This document shows positions 35,195-46,328 of a stretch of DNA of 64,000 nt, piece after piece (position 1 is the stretch's first letter; the number at the start of each line of letters is the position of its first letter). The notes under the pieces are model-generated. The model made no database searches. It was not told where the DNA came from and worked only from the letters and a program-made list of their open reading frames with translations. This DNA comes from Cricetomys ansorgei (Eukaryota; Chordata; Mammalia; Rodentia; Nesomyidae). The translations under genes and the position numbers were made by a program. The stretch covers positions 1,932,001-1,996,000 of the forward strand of contig JAMJFZ010000596.1 of NCBI GenBank assembly GCA_026225945.1, given 5' to 3'.

Positions 35195-35232
35195 GGGGTC
35201 CGTCCATCTGTCCATCTGTCCATCTGTCCACA
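35195..35232. repeat. 8-bp tandem repeat (GTCCATCT)n
   Basis: Three to four perfect copies of GTCCATCT. Confidence 0.9.
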
Positions 35233-35589
35233 CCCCCCCTCCCTTTTATGTGGAATCACCTTTAGTTCTGGTTTCAGGTTGTTTTGTAATTAGACAGAGC
35301 AAGGGTTACAAATGCTTAACTGAGATCTAACATGCTTATCAGGAGCCTGCCTGACTTCAGTGTAGACGTCAGAGAAGTTTTTTAGTTGATTATAGATTAT
35401 TTTCAGGGCGACACCTGAGCTGGCGGCAGAAGGCAGCATTAACAATGGCAAACTTGGGGCCTGGTCCCAGTGCCCTGGGCTAACGAGGGGAGCGGCGTTC
35501 TTCCCAGCTGCCGCCTTCTCTTCTGGTGGTGGTCACTCTCCTGAAGGTCTCATTCCCCTGAGCATTCTTAACGTCTCCTCCTTGTGTGT

Positions 35590-35731
35590 CTACACAATGG
35601 GTGTTTAATGCATGTGTGTACATGCATGTTTGTGTGGTTGCATGTGTGTGAGCTGGAAGATAACTTCAGCCTGCTGTACATGTGTGTGTGGTTGCATGTG
35701 TGTGAGCTGGAAGGTAACCTTAGGCTGCTGT

Positions 35732-35766
<35 letters not shown>

Positions 35767-36055
35767 AGAGAGAGAGAGAAAGAGAGAGAGAGTAGGAAGG
35801 TAACCTCAGGCTGCTGTTCCTCAGATACTGTCCCACCGTGTTTGTTTGTTCTGTTTTTAGACAAAGCCCTTACCTGCCACACTTCACCAAGAGGCTGAGC
35901 CTCCGGCAAGCCCAGGCATCTGCCGGCCTCAGCCTGCAGTGCTGAGGTTCCAATTGTGTACACCGAGCTTGCCTCTGTGGGTGCTGAGGCTGGAATCCAA
36001 GCTCGCCTGTGTGCAAGGCCAGTGCTTTGCCCCGAGACATCTCCCCAACCCCACT
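35590..36055 (-). repeat. B4 SINE with expanded, triplicated tail
   Basis: The reversed tail contains (TG)n, (AG)n and three spaced copies of AGGTAACCTCAGGCTGCTGT-like sequence near 35656, 35709 and 35794. The body follows, to ATCTCCCCAACCCC. The tail has been duplicated together with a non-simple segment. Confidence 0.6.
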
Positions 36056-37819
36056 TTACATATTTTCAAGTTTGCATACATTGGTAACATTTTGTACAGC
36101 TTTTTTCCCATCCCCCACCACTGTGTATTTAACATTTTGGATGTTGTAAACAGCCAAGCACCACCCATTAGCCAGTGACAGGATTGCACACAGGGAAATG
36201 TATTGATGGCCGGTTGCACTGATATGTGGGCATTCCAGGGCTTGCTTGCCCACAGTAAGGTAGCCATGACGTCACCAGCATGAGACCATCTGCTTCGCCT
36301 TGGGTATTTTGGAGGCTTCTTGGCAGGCTCCTCCTCTTCCCTTTGCGGATCTTCCTGCCTGCTCCGTTGCACAACAAACCAGCATGCCCACGTGGACCAC
36401 GCCACATTCAGTTGCCCAAGGTCGCCCTTTAGCCTCACACTGGAAACTCTGTTTCTAAATGTGACTGAGTGGGTGGACTGGCTGTCTCAGCTCAGCTCTT
36501 TGGCCGGGGTATGTATCTTAGGAGCCTGTGTGCTGGCCTGTGTGTGTTGGGGGTGGTGGGCAGATCCCTACACCTGGACCGCCGTTGAGTCTTTGGAAAC
36601 CGAGTTCTTCTGGTGCTTAAGTCTGCAGCCCTTCTAGAGAATTCTCCAGCGTCATTTGTTTCTCTGAAGCTTAGCTTTGCTGGCCTTTTGTTTCCGGTTT
36701 CCTACATGTCTGTCTGTCTGTCCAGTGCTGTGGAGACTCTCCTGGCTGCTGAGAGCATGGGAACCCTCAGACACAGAGTCATGCCTTCTGTCTGGTGGTG
36801 CTCAGCCTGAAGCTCACCTGGCACCCTGGGGTTCTCTTCTTGCTCCTCGCTCTGTCCACCTTGTTTTCTACCCTATAACACGTGCTTAGAGTCTCCTGCA
36901 CTCCCCGTAGCCCGTTAGAGCCAGTGCTGTGTGCTCTGTCTATGAGTCCAACAGAGTTGTGACCCAGGCCCTGGTTAGCAGGTTCTAGAAGCTGCTCAGA
37001 CAGCAGAAGAATCAGCGTCTGGAAGGCCACGCTCAAGGCGCAAATGTGGCTACTGTTTTGCTGTGTGGTACCACAGCCTCTCTGATGGAAGAGGCTGTGA
37101 CAGCATACGCTCCGCCAGTCCCCTGTGGAGTGGAGTCAGATCGTGTGTGCTGTAAGAGATGCGGCCGTGTCTCAGTGTGGCACAGGCCTGTGACCCACGG
37201 CTCAGGAGCCAGGGACAGGGCGATGGTGTGTTCCGGGCTGTGCTACGACAGGCAAAAATAAGTGACCGGAACAGAGTTCCCTAAGAAGCCTAGGCAGGTT
37301 TCCAAGAGGCTGGATCCCGAGATAGAGAAGTTATAGGTCATCCTTCATCGCCGATTGAAGTGTTGCAGGCAGCCCCCGCGCCGCAGGGTTCGTGTGTGTC
37401 TGGTCTGCACCCTTCAGTCCTTATGATGTCAACAGAGCGCCGTGGTCTCCAGGTCTGTACAGGGGAGACCCGAGGCAGAGCAGGCGAGGGGCCCTGTGAA
37501 GCGCTGACGCTGTCGGGTGGCAGGCCAGGGGCAGGGCTGTTGCTCCAGTCGGCTCTTCCTGGGACTTGGACCTGGGGCTCGAGAGTCACCGTGATGGCCG
37601 CAGGGACACTTGGTGGTAAGCCGTGGAGCGGGAGGGTCGGGGAGGAAAGGTCGAAGGCCGTGTGTGGCCCGGTCTGAAGAGCGGCTCTTGCCCCTGCTTC
37701 CTATTGTTAGCCGCGGCCTGCAGTGATGTCCAGGAGGGAATCTCCGCATGTGGACGTGTTTAATTTGGCTCTTGGTGCTTAATAACTTCTAAATTAGTGT
37801 AGCATTAGAAATCAAGGAA

Positions 37820-37990
37820 CTGAGCTGGTGCTCAGTGGGTAAAGGCTCCTGACACCACGCCTGATGACCCCAGTTTGATCACGGTGACCCTATGGCAGGA
37901 GAGAATGGATTCCCGCAGGTTGACCTCTGACCTCCACATGTGCACTGCGGCATGTGTACCCCCAAATAAAAACAATTGTGATCTTAAAAA
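37820..37990 (+). repeat. Diverged B2/B3-type SINE
   Basis: TGCTCAGTGGGTAAAGGCTC, GACCCCAGTTTGATCACGG and TTGACCTCTGACCTCCACAT are in plus-strand order, with an A-rich end. Confidence 0.75.
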
Positions 37991-38781
37991 TTAAAGAAAC
38001 CAGGGAATTTTCTGTGAAAATTCAGATCCCGAGTCTCAGCAGAAGTCAGCATTTGGGGGACCTGGAAGGGCTATGGGTGGCAGCTCTGGGGGCCCGTGGC
38101 ACTTTCTGTAGCTGCCCAGGGAGGTTTCTGGTGGGCAGAGAGTGCCTTCCTCTTGCTACTGTTCTGCACATAGGGAAACTGAGTCCGGATAGTTGAAGAC
38201 ACAGTTTGGGTGGGTGTTACAAGGTGCAGTGTGGGCAGGACAGGCTGGGGCCTTCTCTCCAGACTGTCTAACCTACGTACACAGGGTCTGGTAAGGCTGT
38301 TTTCATGCAAGTGTGTAGTGTACTTTGAGCACGTTCACCCCGTACCCAGGACTCCCCCTTTCTCAGCCTTCCCTCCTCCATCCATCCGATTTGTCCTTCC
38401 ACAGCCTGGGGCCTAGGCAGTTTTATTTCAGCTTTCATGTTACCTGTACCTCTCTGATTTTATGTATCAGTATAAAATCTAGGAGTTTAACATTCGAGGA
38501 AATGCATCTCATCCCCCCCCCCCCCCAATTTTCTCAATGTGATAGATCCAGGTATGTCCGTTTTCCTGCAGACGGCGTGACTTCATTCTTCCTTCTGCTG
38601 AAAAGCATTCCATTGCACACAGAAATCACATCTTCCCTATCTGTCCTCTGGTGCTGGGCACCCGGCTGGCTCTGTAACAGCCTCGTGAATGGTGCTGCAG
38701 CCAGCACTGAGCTGCAGGGGCGTCCAGGGCACGCTGACTCGGAGTCTTCTGGGTGAATACCCAGGAGTGGCAGGGGCTGGT

Positions 38782-38787
<6 letters not shown>

Positions 38788-38821
<34 letters not shown>

Positions 38822-38842
38822 CGAGAGTGTGTGTATGAGAGA

Positions 38843-38878
<36 letters not shown>

Positions 38879-38910
38879 TTGTGTGTGTCAGAGAGAGAGA
38901 GAGAGAAAGA
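38788..38910. repeat. (TG)n(GC)n(AG)n microsatellite
   Basis: TGTGTG, then GCGCGCGCGAGAG, then TG and AGAGAGAG blocks. The gcgcgcgc run could adopt Z-form. Confidence 0.95.
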
Positions 38911-40101
38911 ACAAGAGAGCGCTTCAGACTGTACTCTTGAAGCCTTGCTATGGCCTGGCTGCCCAGCAGGTGGCAGTGTGGTGCTGGCTTCCTCCCCGTT
39001 GCCCTTCCTGACTTCCTCTTCCTGCGCCTTCTGTTCCCTTCTGACTTCCTCTTTCGCCCTCTTTAATCTTTTCCTGGGATGTTTCCCCACACCCGCAGAT
39101 CTGCGGAGTGGTCAAGAGTGTTTGTGTACTCTGCCTCTGACAAGTGTGCAGTTAGCTGTGCCCAGACCCCCATCCCCAGCTCCGACGTGGCCCAGAAGCA
39201 AGCAGCAGGCCCAGAACCCTGGGGTGCACCCCCTCTCCATTTGGGGGTGGACACCTCAGGAGGAACTCCCCTTCCTGGAGAACCTGACCTGTAAGTTTCT
39301 TTGAGTTTTAGATTTGCGCACTAATTTAGAGCCAGTATAGGAAGGAGGCCTGTGGTAGGCCACCTCAGCACAGAGCAAAGCCCTGGTGGAGGAGCCCCCC
39401 TGGAGCCCCCTGTGAGGGTGCGGATCCAGCCTGAGTCTGTGGGAAGGGGAGATGCCAGGGCGCTAAGCACCCTCTCCTTCTTTCCAGGCAGCTGTGAGGG
39501 TTGCCCTCATCTTAGAAGGTGGGCCACCCCAGACCTTAGGCCTTGGGTAATCCCTAGGAGACCATGCCTCCTGAAGTGGAGGGGATCATGGGAGTAGACT
39601 CCCACGGCAGGCATAACGTTGGCCTTTGCCCAGGACTCGGCACTTCCGCTGCCCTGTGGGATTCTTTCGTACTAGACCCAGAGCGAGGGATGTGCAGGGA
39701 CCTTGTCGCCAGATGGCTGCACCCGGCGCGTGCCGAAGCTGGCTCTTCATCCTGGGTCCAGGTGGCTGGTGAGGCCTGCTGCCCTGACTCCCTTCGCTTC
39801 TCTCTGTTTATCCAAATACTTCCGGGCACTCGAGTTCTGAAGCAAGGTCCTCCGGGCTTCTTTTGGGGCTGGGCTGCGACTCTTTGAGCCCTTTCTTCTG
39901 AGCAGCTCCTGGCTAGTGGGGAGGAGACATGGGGAAAGCTCTGTCTGGCACTGTTGTGTAATTGTGTATGTGGTGAGCACTGTGGGAACCCCGGGGGGAA
40001 TTGGTCAAGCGAGACTTCACAAATAGAGGCTGACATTTGAGTGACATTTCGGGGTGTAGTGGTGTGGGCAGCGAGCATTCCAGAGGCGTCTAAAATAGCT
40101 G

Positions 40102-40141
40102 GTAAAAAAAAAAAAAGTGTGTGTGTGTGTGTGTGTGTGTG
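40102..40141. repeat. (A)n(TG)n simple repeat
   Basis: An (A)13 run followed by (GT)n. Confidence 0.95.
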
Positions 40142-40754
40142 GCGGGTAGGGAGCCCTGAAGAACAGCAAGAGGTTGGTGTGTCTTAACTGAAGGAAAGCT
40201 AGAGAAAACAGCAGGGAAGAGCTGTTCGTGAATCATGGCTCCCGTGAGTGAGGCCTGCATGAGCTTCTCTCTCAAGTCTGCATGGAAGGTGCCGAATGTG
40301 TGTCCTTTCCACCTTGTCCAGGCGCTCAGGGCTGCCGGGACCCTGTCCTGGGCTTTGCCTGTGTGGCTAGAGATGGCTGGCACCTGCCACTGGGCAGGTG
40401 GTGAGGACAGCTTGAGAGTCTTGTCCACGTGCTTAACAAACCTTCCTTGGCCTACGCGTGGGACCTTCCGCCCGTGTCTTGGTGTGATGTCATGGGAAAT
40501 CCCAGAGACGGCTCTCGGGTGGCACGGCATCCCGTGTTAGCTGCTGAGGCTTCTCACACTGGATCTGTCACCTGCTTCATTGCATGACCTTGACCAACAA
40601 GATCTTCCATGGAGACTTCCTAGGAGTCTCAACTTCCTCGCCCGTGAAGCTGAACAAAGCATACCTTGCCCTCAGGTTCCAGGTGGACACTGCGAGTACC
40701 TGGCCGTGGGTTTCGAGTGCTGGCGGCTTCCTGTGGGCTCTTGGTGTGTGACTG

Positions 40755-41065
40755 TCCCTTCGTGCGTGTGTGGGTGCGTGAGCGTGCGGAGAGGTGCACG
40801 GAGGCCAGGGGACAACCTGGTCCTTGTTCCTTGGGAACGCCCTCCATGTTTGTTGAAGCAGGGTCTCTCACTGGCCTGGAGACACCAAGCAGGCCAGGCC
40901 GGCTGGCCAGCGAGCCCCAGGGATCCACCCGCCCCCGCCTCCCCAGTGCTGGGATTGTAAGTGTGCACCACCGTACCCAGCTTTTCTATGTGGTTTCGGA
41001 TTGACCTGAGGTCTCGCGCATACACGGCAAGCCCTTTTGTGGCCGAGCCTTCTCAGCTTCAATCC
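40755..41065 (-). repeat. B4 SINE
   Basis: A TG-rich tail, AGCAGGGTCTCTCACTGGCC, CAGTGCTGGGATTGTAAGTG and a decayed ID-like head ending near CTTCAATCCCAGG are in reversed order. Confidence 0.75.
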
Positions 41066-41282
41066 CAGGATTCTTGATAATTCTTAAACAGCGAGTCCCC
41101 AGCCTCAGGCCTTGGTGTGTCTTCTTTATCCAACATACTCATGGTCACTTGCACAGGAGTTCCCCGAGCCTCTGGCCCTGAGGTCAAGGAGAGCCCCTGG
41201 CTGCCCCCACGTGACTTTCCCGTGTCCTAATTTTCTCGGTTTTGAAGGCACCTTAAACCTTGCTTATGGCTAGATCAGTAGT

Positions 41283-41437
41283 TCTCAACCTGTGGGTCAT
41301 GACCCCTTTGGTTTGATTCATAACAGTAGCAAAATTACAGTTATGAAGTAGCAACAAAATGATTTAATGGCTGGGAGTCACCACAGCATGAGGGTCTGTG
41401 TTAAAGGGTCGCAGCGTTAGGAGGGTCGAGAGCCACT
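41283..41437 (+). mobile_element. URR1-like hAT MITE, internally deleted
   Basis: The ends are inverted: CAGTAGTTCTCAACCTGTGG at the left and AGGGTCGAGAGCCACTG at the right. Between them lie CATAACAGTAGCAAAATTAC and GGGAGTCACCACAGCATGAG. The usual middle before CATAACAG is missing, so the copy is shortened. It has no transposase. Confidence 0.85.
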
Positions 41438-42624
41438 GGTCTGCACGGTTGGCCACATTACAAAAGATCAACTACCCTGACGTTTGAGGTCACATTTTGG
41501 CCCAGTCCTGGAAGGTGAAGTCTCAGTGGCTGAGCAGCTGATTGCATGCTCACAAGAGACATGTTAGTCTTAGAAAGGATTTCCACTCTCCACCCACCCC
41601 TGGGCTCTGTTCTCGTCCCCACGCCAAACAGCACGGAGACACCATGGCAGCCTGTTGTGTGGGTGTTCCTGTGGGAATGTGTTGGTCCCCTGCCCGCCCT
41701 CCTTCAGACGGGCTGCTGCTGCCTTTTTTGGTTTGCTCAGATCTCTGTTTAGCCAAAAGATGCCACTGGCTGGCAGCAGCTGTGGACCCCAGGCACCCGT
41801 CCTCAGATGGTGGCCATCCAGTAGCTGAGAGGACTCTCCCAGAGGTGGGAACTGACTCTTCACCTCCTAGTGAGAAGAGGAAGTCACCCACTGGGGCCTG
41901 TTGTGGATGGTGCTTCGTTGTTGGTGGGAACTGAGATGGGGAGGGTCCTCGTCTAGAGGACACTGGGCTGTCCCGGTCTGAGGGCGGTCATGGATTCTGT
42001 TCTTGACAGACCTTTGGGACGCAGCAGGTCTGGTCTGGGCTTTGCTCCCTGAGATGTAAATATGCTGCCTCGACTCTTCTCATGGTTGGCAGAGAAACTG
42101 CGCGCGCGGACTGAACCGTGGCCTGCAGTGCCGTACAATCCCCAGAGGCCTTACTTCCAGCCACGAACTCTTCTTAGTGCTTTGAGAAACCGCAGCGTGT
42201 TCCGCAGTGAGAGGACAGCGTGAACGGCATGGGGCGGGCTGGTGGGAGCGTGGGGTGGGCGTGGATAGCTGGGTTCCTGCTCAGAGAGCGACGACTCACA
42301 GCTGCTTTTTTAATGATTCCCTTTGCTTTGAGGGTGTCGTGGGGTTGTCTCATCGGGTACAAAGGAGCAGGATTTGGGCTAGCCTGACCTGGTTGTTCAG
42401 GCGCTGCCTCCCGTCTTTCTAGCCTCGGCTCATCCAGGGAAGGAGCGGAGGCCTGGCCTGGGCTGCTGTTCTCACGTGGGTCTGCAGCACCGCCCTGAAC
42501 TGGACTCCCTGCTCCCTTTGACAGTGGCCTCCTCTCCTACTATGGCGCCAATCGTTTCCTCTGAGTGTGTTCAGAGCCCCGCAGTTCCCCTTTAACTGGA
42601 CTCCCCCACCTTGCCTGTTTCAGT

Positions 42625-42648
42625 CCTAACCCCCCCCCCCCCCCCCAG
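42625..42648. repeat. (C)n homopolymer
   Basis: About 18 consecutive C. Similar C-runs lie at 28150, 38511 and 46711. Confidence 0.95.
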
Positions 42649-42839
42649 CGTCTCTGTCCCCCAAGCGGCAGGTGGTTCCATATCCCCGGCTGTTCTCCTC
42701 TTCTCTCCTGCCACACAGTGGGAACTGAAGCCCAGACCTCATCCTCCCCTTCATCCAATTCCCGCTTTCCCTGACCACCTACCCAGCATGCTTGCCTGTA
42801 GTAGTCAGGCTGCTGCGGTGGCTCAGCTAGAGAGACGAG

Positions 42840-43100
42840 GCATGCTCATAGGTGCAAACCCTGCCAGACCTCGCAGAGGGAGCCACCGTCATGGCCAGCG
42901 CCACATTGGACAGTGGAACCCTGAGTGCTTGTGTTCTGCTGTTTTATTGATTCAGAACTCCTCAGGTGTTCTACTGACAGCACCTGCAGATCATAAGCAA
43001 TCAAACATCCTCCACATACATCCAACACCCGCAGACAGTACAGAACGCCAAGGCCTAGGCAGCCCCTCACCCAACAGTGAATTGAAACAGTTGGTTTCTG
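42840..43100 (-). mobile_element. Solo LTR related to the 7-9 kb element, reversed
   Basis: Its reverse complement aligns with 8840-9065. It contains GGGTGAGGGGCTGCCTAGG, TTCTGAATCAATAAAACAGC, CTCAGGGTTCCACTGTCC and GAGGTCTGGCAGGG. No internal region is present beside it. Confidence 0.75.
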
Positions 43101-43344
43101 GGTTGACAAGACCTCTGCTGTTCCCACAGCAACTTACTGTCGTAGGCTCCTTGTTAAATGGGCTGGTCTCATGGCTGATGTCAGAAATCCACCGTGTTGA
43201 TTTAATCACTAATCTGTCCTTGTGAGTAAGCATGCGGTAGAGAAGTCTGCAGGGCACTGCGGTCTGTGTCCTCATTCCGTGCATCATACTGCTGTGTTAC
43301 AGTTTAGTTAATTAAAAAGACTGCCTGGGTGGGCTTTGTGTGAG

Positions 43345-43650
43345 GAGCTTCTCTGTCAACTTGACTGTGTTTAAAATCACCATGGAGCACGCCCCCAGGC
43401 ATGTCTGTGAGGGTGTTACCAGAGACCCACCCTGGGTGTGGGTATCGGTCTGTCCTCTGGAATCCTGAGCTTTGCACCAGTGTTCATTCATCTCTGCTTC
43501 CTGGTGGGACGCGGTGCCACCAGCCATTCGTGCTCTTGCCACTACACCCTTCCTACCACGATGGACTGTGTCCCCTCCAACTGTGAGCCAAAGTAAACGT
43601 TCCTTCTTAAGCTGGTTCTTATCAGACATTTAGTCACACCAGCAAACAGG
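43345..43650 (+). repeat. Second rodent repeat beginning TCAACTTGAC
   Basis: It starts CTGTCAACTTGACTGTGTTT. It contains CCACGATGGACTGTGTCCCC and AACTGTGAGCCAAAGTAAAC, which is related in layout to the repeats at 26560 and 44645. Confidence 0.6.
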
Positions 43651-44034
43651 TGCCTGCCACACCATTCCAGGCTTTTCCACACCCTGTCTGAGCACAGCCT
43701 GGAGCTGTGGGGTCCAGGGGTGACTAGGATGCCTGTGTGTGAGAGGTCATCTCACAGTCAGCTAAGTCGTGGGCTACAGTACTCAGATAGAACCTGCTAA
43801 CGTGGTAACAGACAGAGCACTGTGGGTAATGGAAGGGACAGAGAGAGGAACTCTGCGTGGAGGAGTCAAAGCCACAGCATGTCAGAGAAGGGGTTGTGCT
43901 CCAGCTGTGCCTGGGAGGATGACCCCTGCTTGTGTATTTGTTTGATCTACACAGGAGGGGCCCCTGCTGTAGAGAGGCCAGGACTGTGATGGTTGTGCTC
44001 TCCTGTGTCTCCTATGCCTCCTGTACTCAAGACG

Positions 44035-44222
44035 TACATGGATGGATGGATGGGTGGGTGATGGATGGATGAAAAGAAATGTGGATGGATGGATGGATGA
44101 TGGATGGGCGGGTGGATGGATGGATACGTGGATAGAGGGATGGATGGATGGGTGGGTGATGGATGGATGGAATGAAGGACGGAAGGAAGAGTGGATGGTT
44201 GGATAGGGTGGTTGATGGATCA
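44035..44222. repeat. (GGAT)n microsatellite
   Basis: About 185 bases of GGATGGATGGAT with GGGTGGGTGATGG interruptions. Confidence 0.97.
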
Positions 44223-44644
44223 ATAAATTAAGTGCAGGCTAGGTTCTAGGTGAGAAGATGGCTTATGTGGTAAAGGCAGCAGGAAGCTGGTGGGCACATC
44301 GGTTAAATGGTAACTGGGCTGGCTCCAGAGTGAATGCCTGAGAGAAGAGAGCGAGAGAATGGTGGGTGGAGGACATGAAAGATGAAGGCTTGGGAGTGTC
44401 GGCTTCCCTTCCCAGAGAGTGGGCATTCACGGTGGGTGCTACTGTGGGCGGGGCGGGTCTCTGCGGTCAACATGCAGAGCTCCCAGTTAGAAAGACACGT
44501 GTTTGTGGTGTACAGTGTCACAGTTTGGTACATGTATAGAGGCTTCAGTGATCCAATCAGTTCAAACATCGACCTTCTATTTCATGGTGTCGGAACCCTT
44601 CAAATCCTCTCTATACACGTCGCCATATGTGCTTGACGCAAGCC

Positions 44645-45030
44645 GAAGTCACCCGAGAGGAGGAACCTCAATCAGGAACATGCCTTTGTAAGATCCGGCT
44701 GTAGGCACGCCTGTAGAGCATTTTCTTAATCAGTGGTTGATGGGAAGGGTCCAGCCCTTTATGGGTGGGGTCCTGGGCTGGGGGCCCTGGGTGCTGTAAG
44801 AAAGCAAACTGACCAAGCCACGATGAGCAAGCCAATAAGCAGCACCCCTCCATGGCCTCTGTATCAGCTCCCTTCAGGTTGCTGCTCACATGAGCCCTGC
44901 CTTCCCTGATTTTGATGACAAACTGTTACACGGAACTGTGAGAGAAATGAACACTCTCCACCTCAACTTGCTCTTGGTCATGGTGTTTCTTCACAGCAAT
45001 ACTGACCTTAACAGAGACACCATACTTGGC
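44645..45030 (+). repeat. TCAACTTGAC-family rodent repeat, long copy
   Basis: AGGAGGAACCTCAATCAGG, AAGCAGCACCCCTCCATGGC, GGTCATGGTGTTTCTTCACA and GCAATACTGACCTTAACAGA are in order. It ends about 290 bases before exon B. Confidence 0.75.
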
Positions 45031-45121
45031 TACAATGTTCTCAGCTGTGCCCAGTACCTGCACCATGGTGACCAATAGACACCTCCCACCTCAATAATTC
45101 TATGTCTCGAGAGTAAAAGGG

Positions 45122-45215
45122 ACCCCTGACGTGTCCTTGCCTGGGCCCCTGGCATGTCCTTGCCTGGGCCCCTGACGTGTTCTTGTCCCTGACGTGTCCT
45201 TGCCTGGGTTTTGCG
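45122..45215. repeat. Short 27-bp tandem repeat before exon B
   Basis: About three and a half loose copies of CCTGACGTGTCCTTGCCTGG, about 100 bases upstream of the exon B acceptor. Confidence 0.8.
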
Positions 45216-45317
45216 TGCTGCAGATGGTAGCAAGACAGCGATCCGCCTTAGGCGTAACTCTTCAACAAGAAGGCTGTGGCTGGGCTGGGTTCTGACTCCT
45301 CTGTCTTCTCTCTCTAG

Positions 45318-45512
45318 ACGTGTGCAACAGCACCAACCTTCCAGAAGTTGAGATCATTAGCCTGCTGGAGGAGCAGCTCCCGCATTACAAGCTAAGAGCC
45401 GACACCATCTACGGTTACGACCATGACGACTGGCTGCATACGCCTGTCATTTCCCCAGACGCCAACATCGACCTCACGACCGAGCAGATTGAAGAGACCC
45501 TGAAGTACTTCC
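45318..45512 (+). CDS. Trak1: Trak1 coding exon B (start of the HAP1_N/Milton region), partial CDS
   Basis: This 195-base exon encodes 65 codons' worth of TRAK1: DVCNST, LPEVEIISLLEEQLPHYK, RADTIYGYDHDDWLHTP, then TEQIEETLKYF. The match to mammalian TRAK1 is nearly identical. TRAK2 and HAP1 share the pattern LPEVE(I/L)(I/V)SLLEEQLP. The acceptor is textbook: a branch-like TTCTGAC at 45290-45296, a pyrimidine tract, and TCTCTCTAG|ACGTG. The donor is TTCC|GTAAGTAG. The exon enters in phase 1 and leaves in phase 1. The trailing C needs TG CTC TGT from the next exon to make the family's LLCAERV, and that exon is not in this window. The segment lies just before the coiled coil that carries the dynein and kinesin contacts. 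It is shared by isoforms that start at exon A and skipped by the MQKF isoform. Confidence 0.97.
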
Positions 45513-45654
45513 GTAAGTAGCTGGCCCCTTCTGTGGACACAGCTCTGTGGTGACCGGTCCTTCCTTGCCAGGGCCCAGTCCAGGTCTGCCATGAGTCACT
45601 GTGTTCTGGGCCTGCCATCTGTAGAGGGGTGGCCAGGGGTGGGGGTGGGGACAG

Positions 45655-45997
45655 GGGATACGGCCTTAGAGGGTAGCCATGTTAAGGGGGAAATGCGGCC
45701 TTAGGGGGTAGCCATGTTAAGGGGGGAATGTGGCCTTAGGGAGTAGCCATGTTAAGCGGGGAATGCGGCCTTAGGGGCTAGCCATGTTAAGGGGGGAATG
45801 CGGCCTTAGGGGCTAGCCATGTTAAGGGGGAATGCGGCCTTAGGGGCTAGCCATGTTAAGGGGGGAATGCGGCCTTAGGGGGTAGCCATGTTGAGGGGGA
45901 ATGCGGCCTTAGGGGGTAGCCATGTTAAGGGGGAATGCGGCCTTAGGGGGTAGCCATGTTAAGGGGGGATGCGGCCTTAGGGGGTAGCCATATTCAG
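45655..45997. repeat. 34/35-bp minisatellite with TTAGGGGG, 3' of exon B
   Basis: There are ten units, with the (C/T)GGCCTTAG box at 45661, 45696, 45731, 45766, 45801, 45835, 45870, 45904, 45938 and 45972. The spacing is 35 bases four times, then mostly 34. Each unit has GGCCTTAG(A/G)GGG, TAGCCATGTTAAG and a G4-G6 run. It begins about 140 bases after the exon B donor, on the sense strand of the pre-mRNA. Confidence 0.97.
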
Positions 45998-46124
45998 CGT
46001 CTTCTTGGTCTGGATGAGTTGTGGTGAAGAAGCATTTTCATTTGAGTCATGCAGAACGACTTCAAACTATTCTCATCTCCCTTCTTTGGTGTTTAAAAAA
46101 ATAATTGTTCCGTTTATTGTGCAT

Positions 46125-46328
46125 TATTTTTTATGTGTGTGTTTGCCTGCCTGTAAGTATGTGCATCATGTTGCATGCAGTACCTGAGAAGGCCAGAAGA
46201 GGGCGTTGGATGTACTAGAACCGGAGTTACAGATGGTTGTGAGCCATCATGTAGGTGCTGCAAATTGAACCTGGGTCCTCTATTAGCACAACTAGTTCTC
46301 CTAACTGGTGTGCCGTCTCTCCAGCCCC
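46125..46328 (-). repeat. B2 SINE
   Basis: AACCGGAGTTACAGATGGTT, AAATTGAACCTGGGTCCTCT and GCCGTCTCTCCAGCCCC are reversed B2. Confidence 0.93.

Larger units (their letters stand above)
22570..45317 (+). other. Trak1: Trak1 intron between exons A and B
   Basis: This 22,748-base intron runs from GTAAGTGTG to TCTCTCTAG. I recognise no further TRAK1 coding segment in it. It carries SINEs, simple repeats, two TCAACTTGAC-type repeats, a URR1-like hAT relic, a reversed LTR and a GGAT array. Non-repetitive stretches over 300 bases in which I see nothing specific include about 24350-26550, 27000-30300, 31000-31740, 36450-37800 and 39000-40090. Confidence 0.9.

Noticed and set aside
36267..36274. Second perfect CRE (TGACGTCA)
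   Set aside because: No exon, promoter-like context or conserved neighbour is apparent. A single 8-base match is expected by chance at this scale.
35929..36438. Minus-strand 169-codon frame containing EDPQREEEEPAKKPPKYPR
   Set aside because: A basic/acidic patch suggested a processed pseudogene, but I could not match it to a family and the left part overlaps a B4 SINE.
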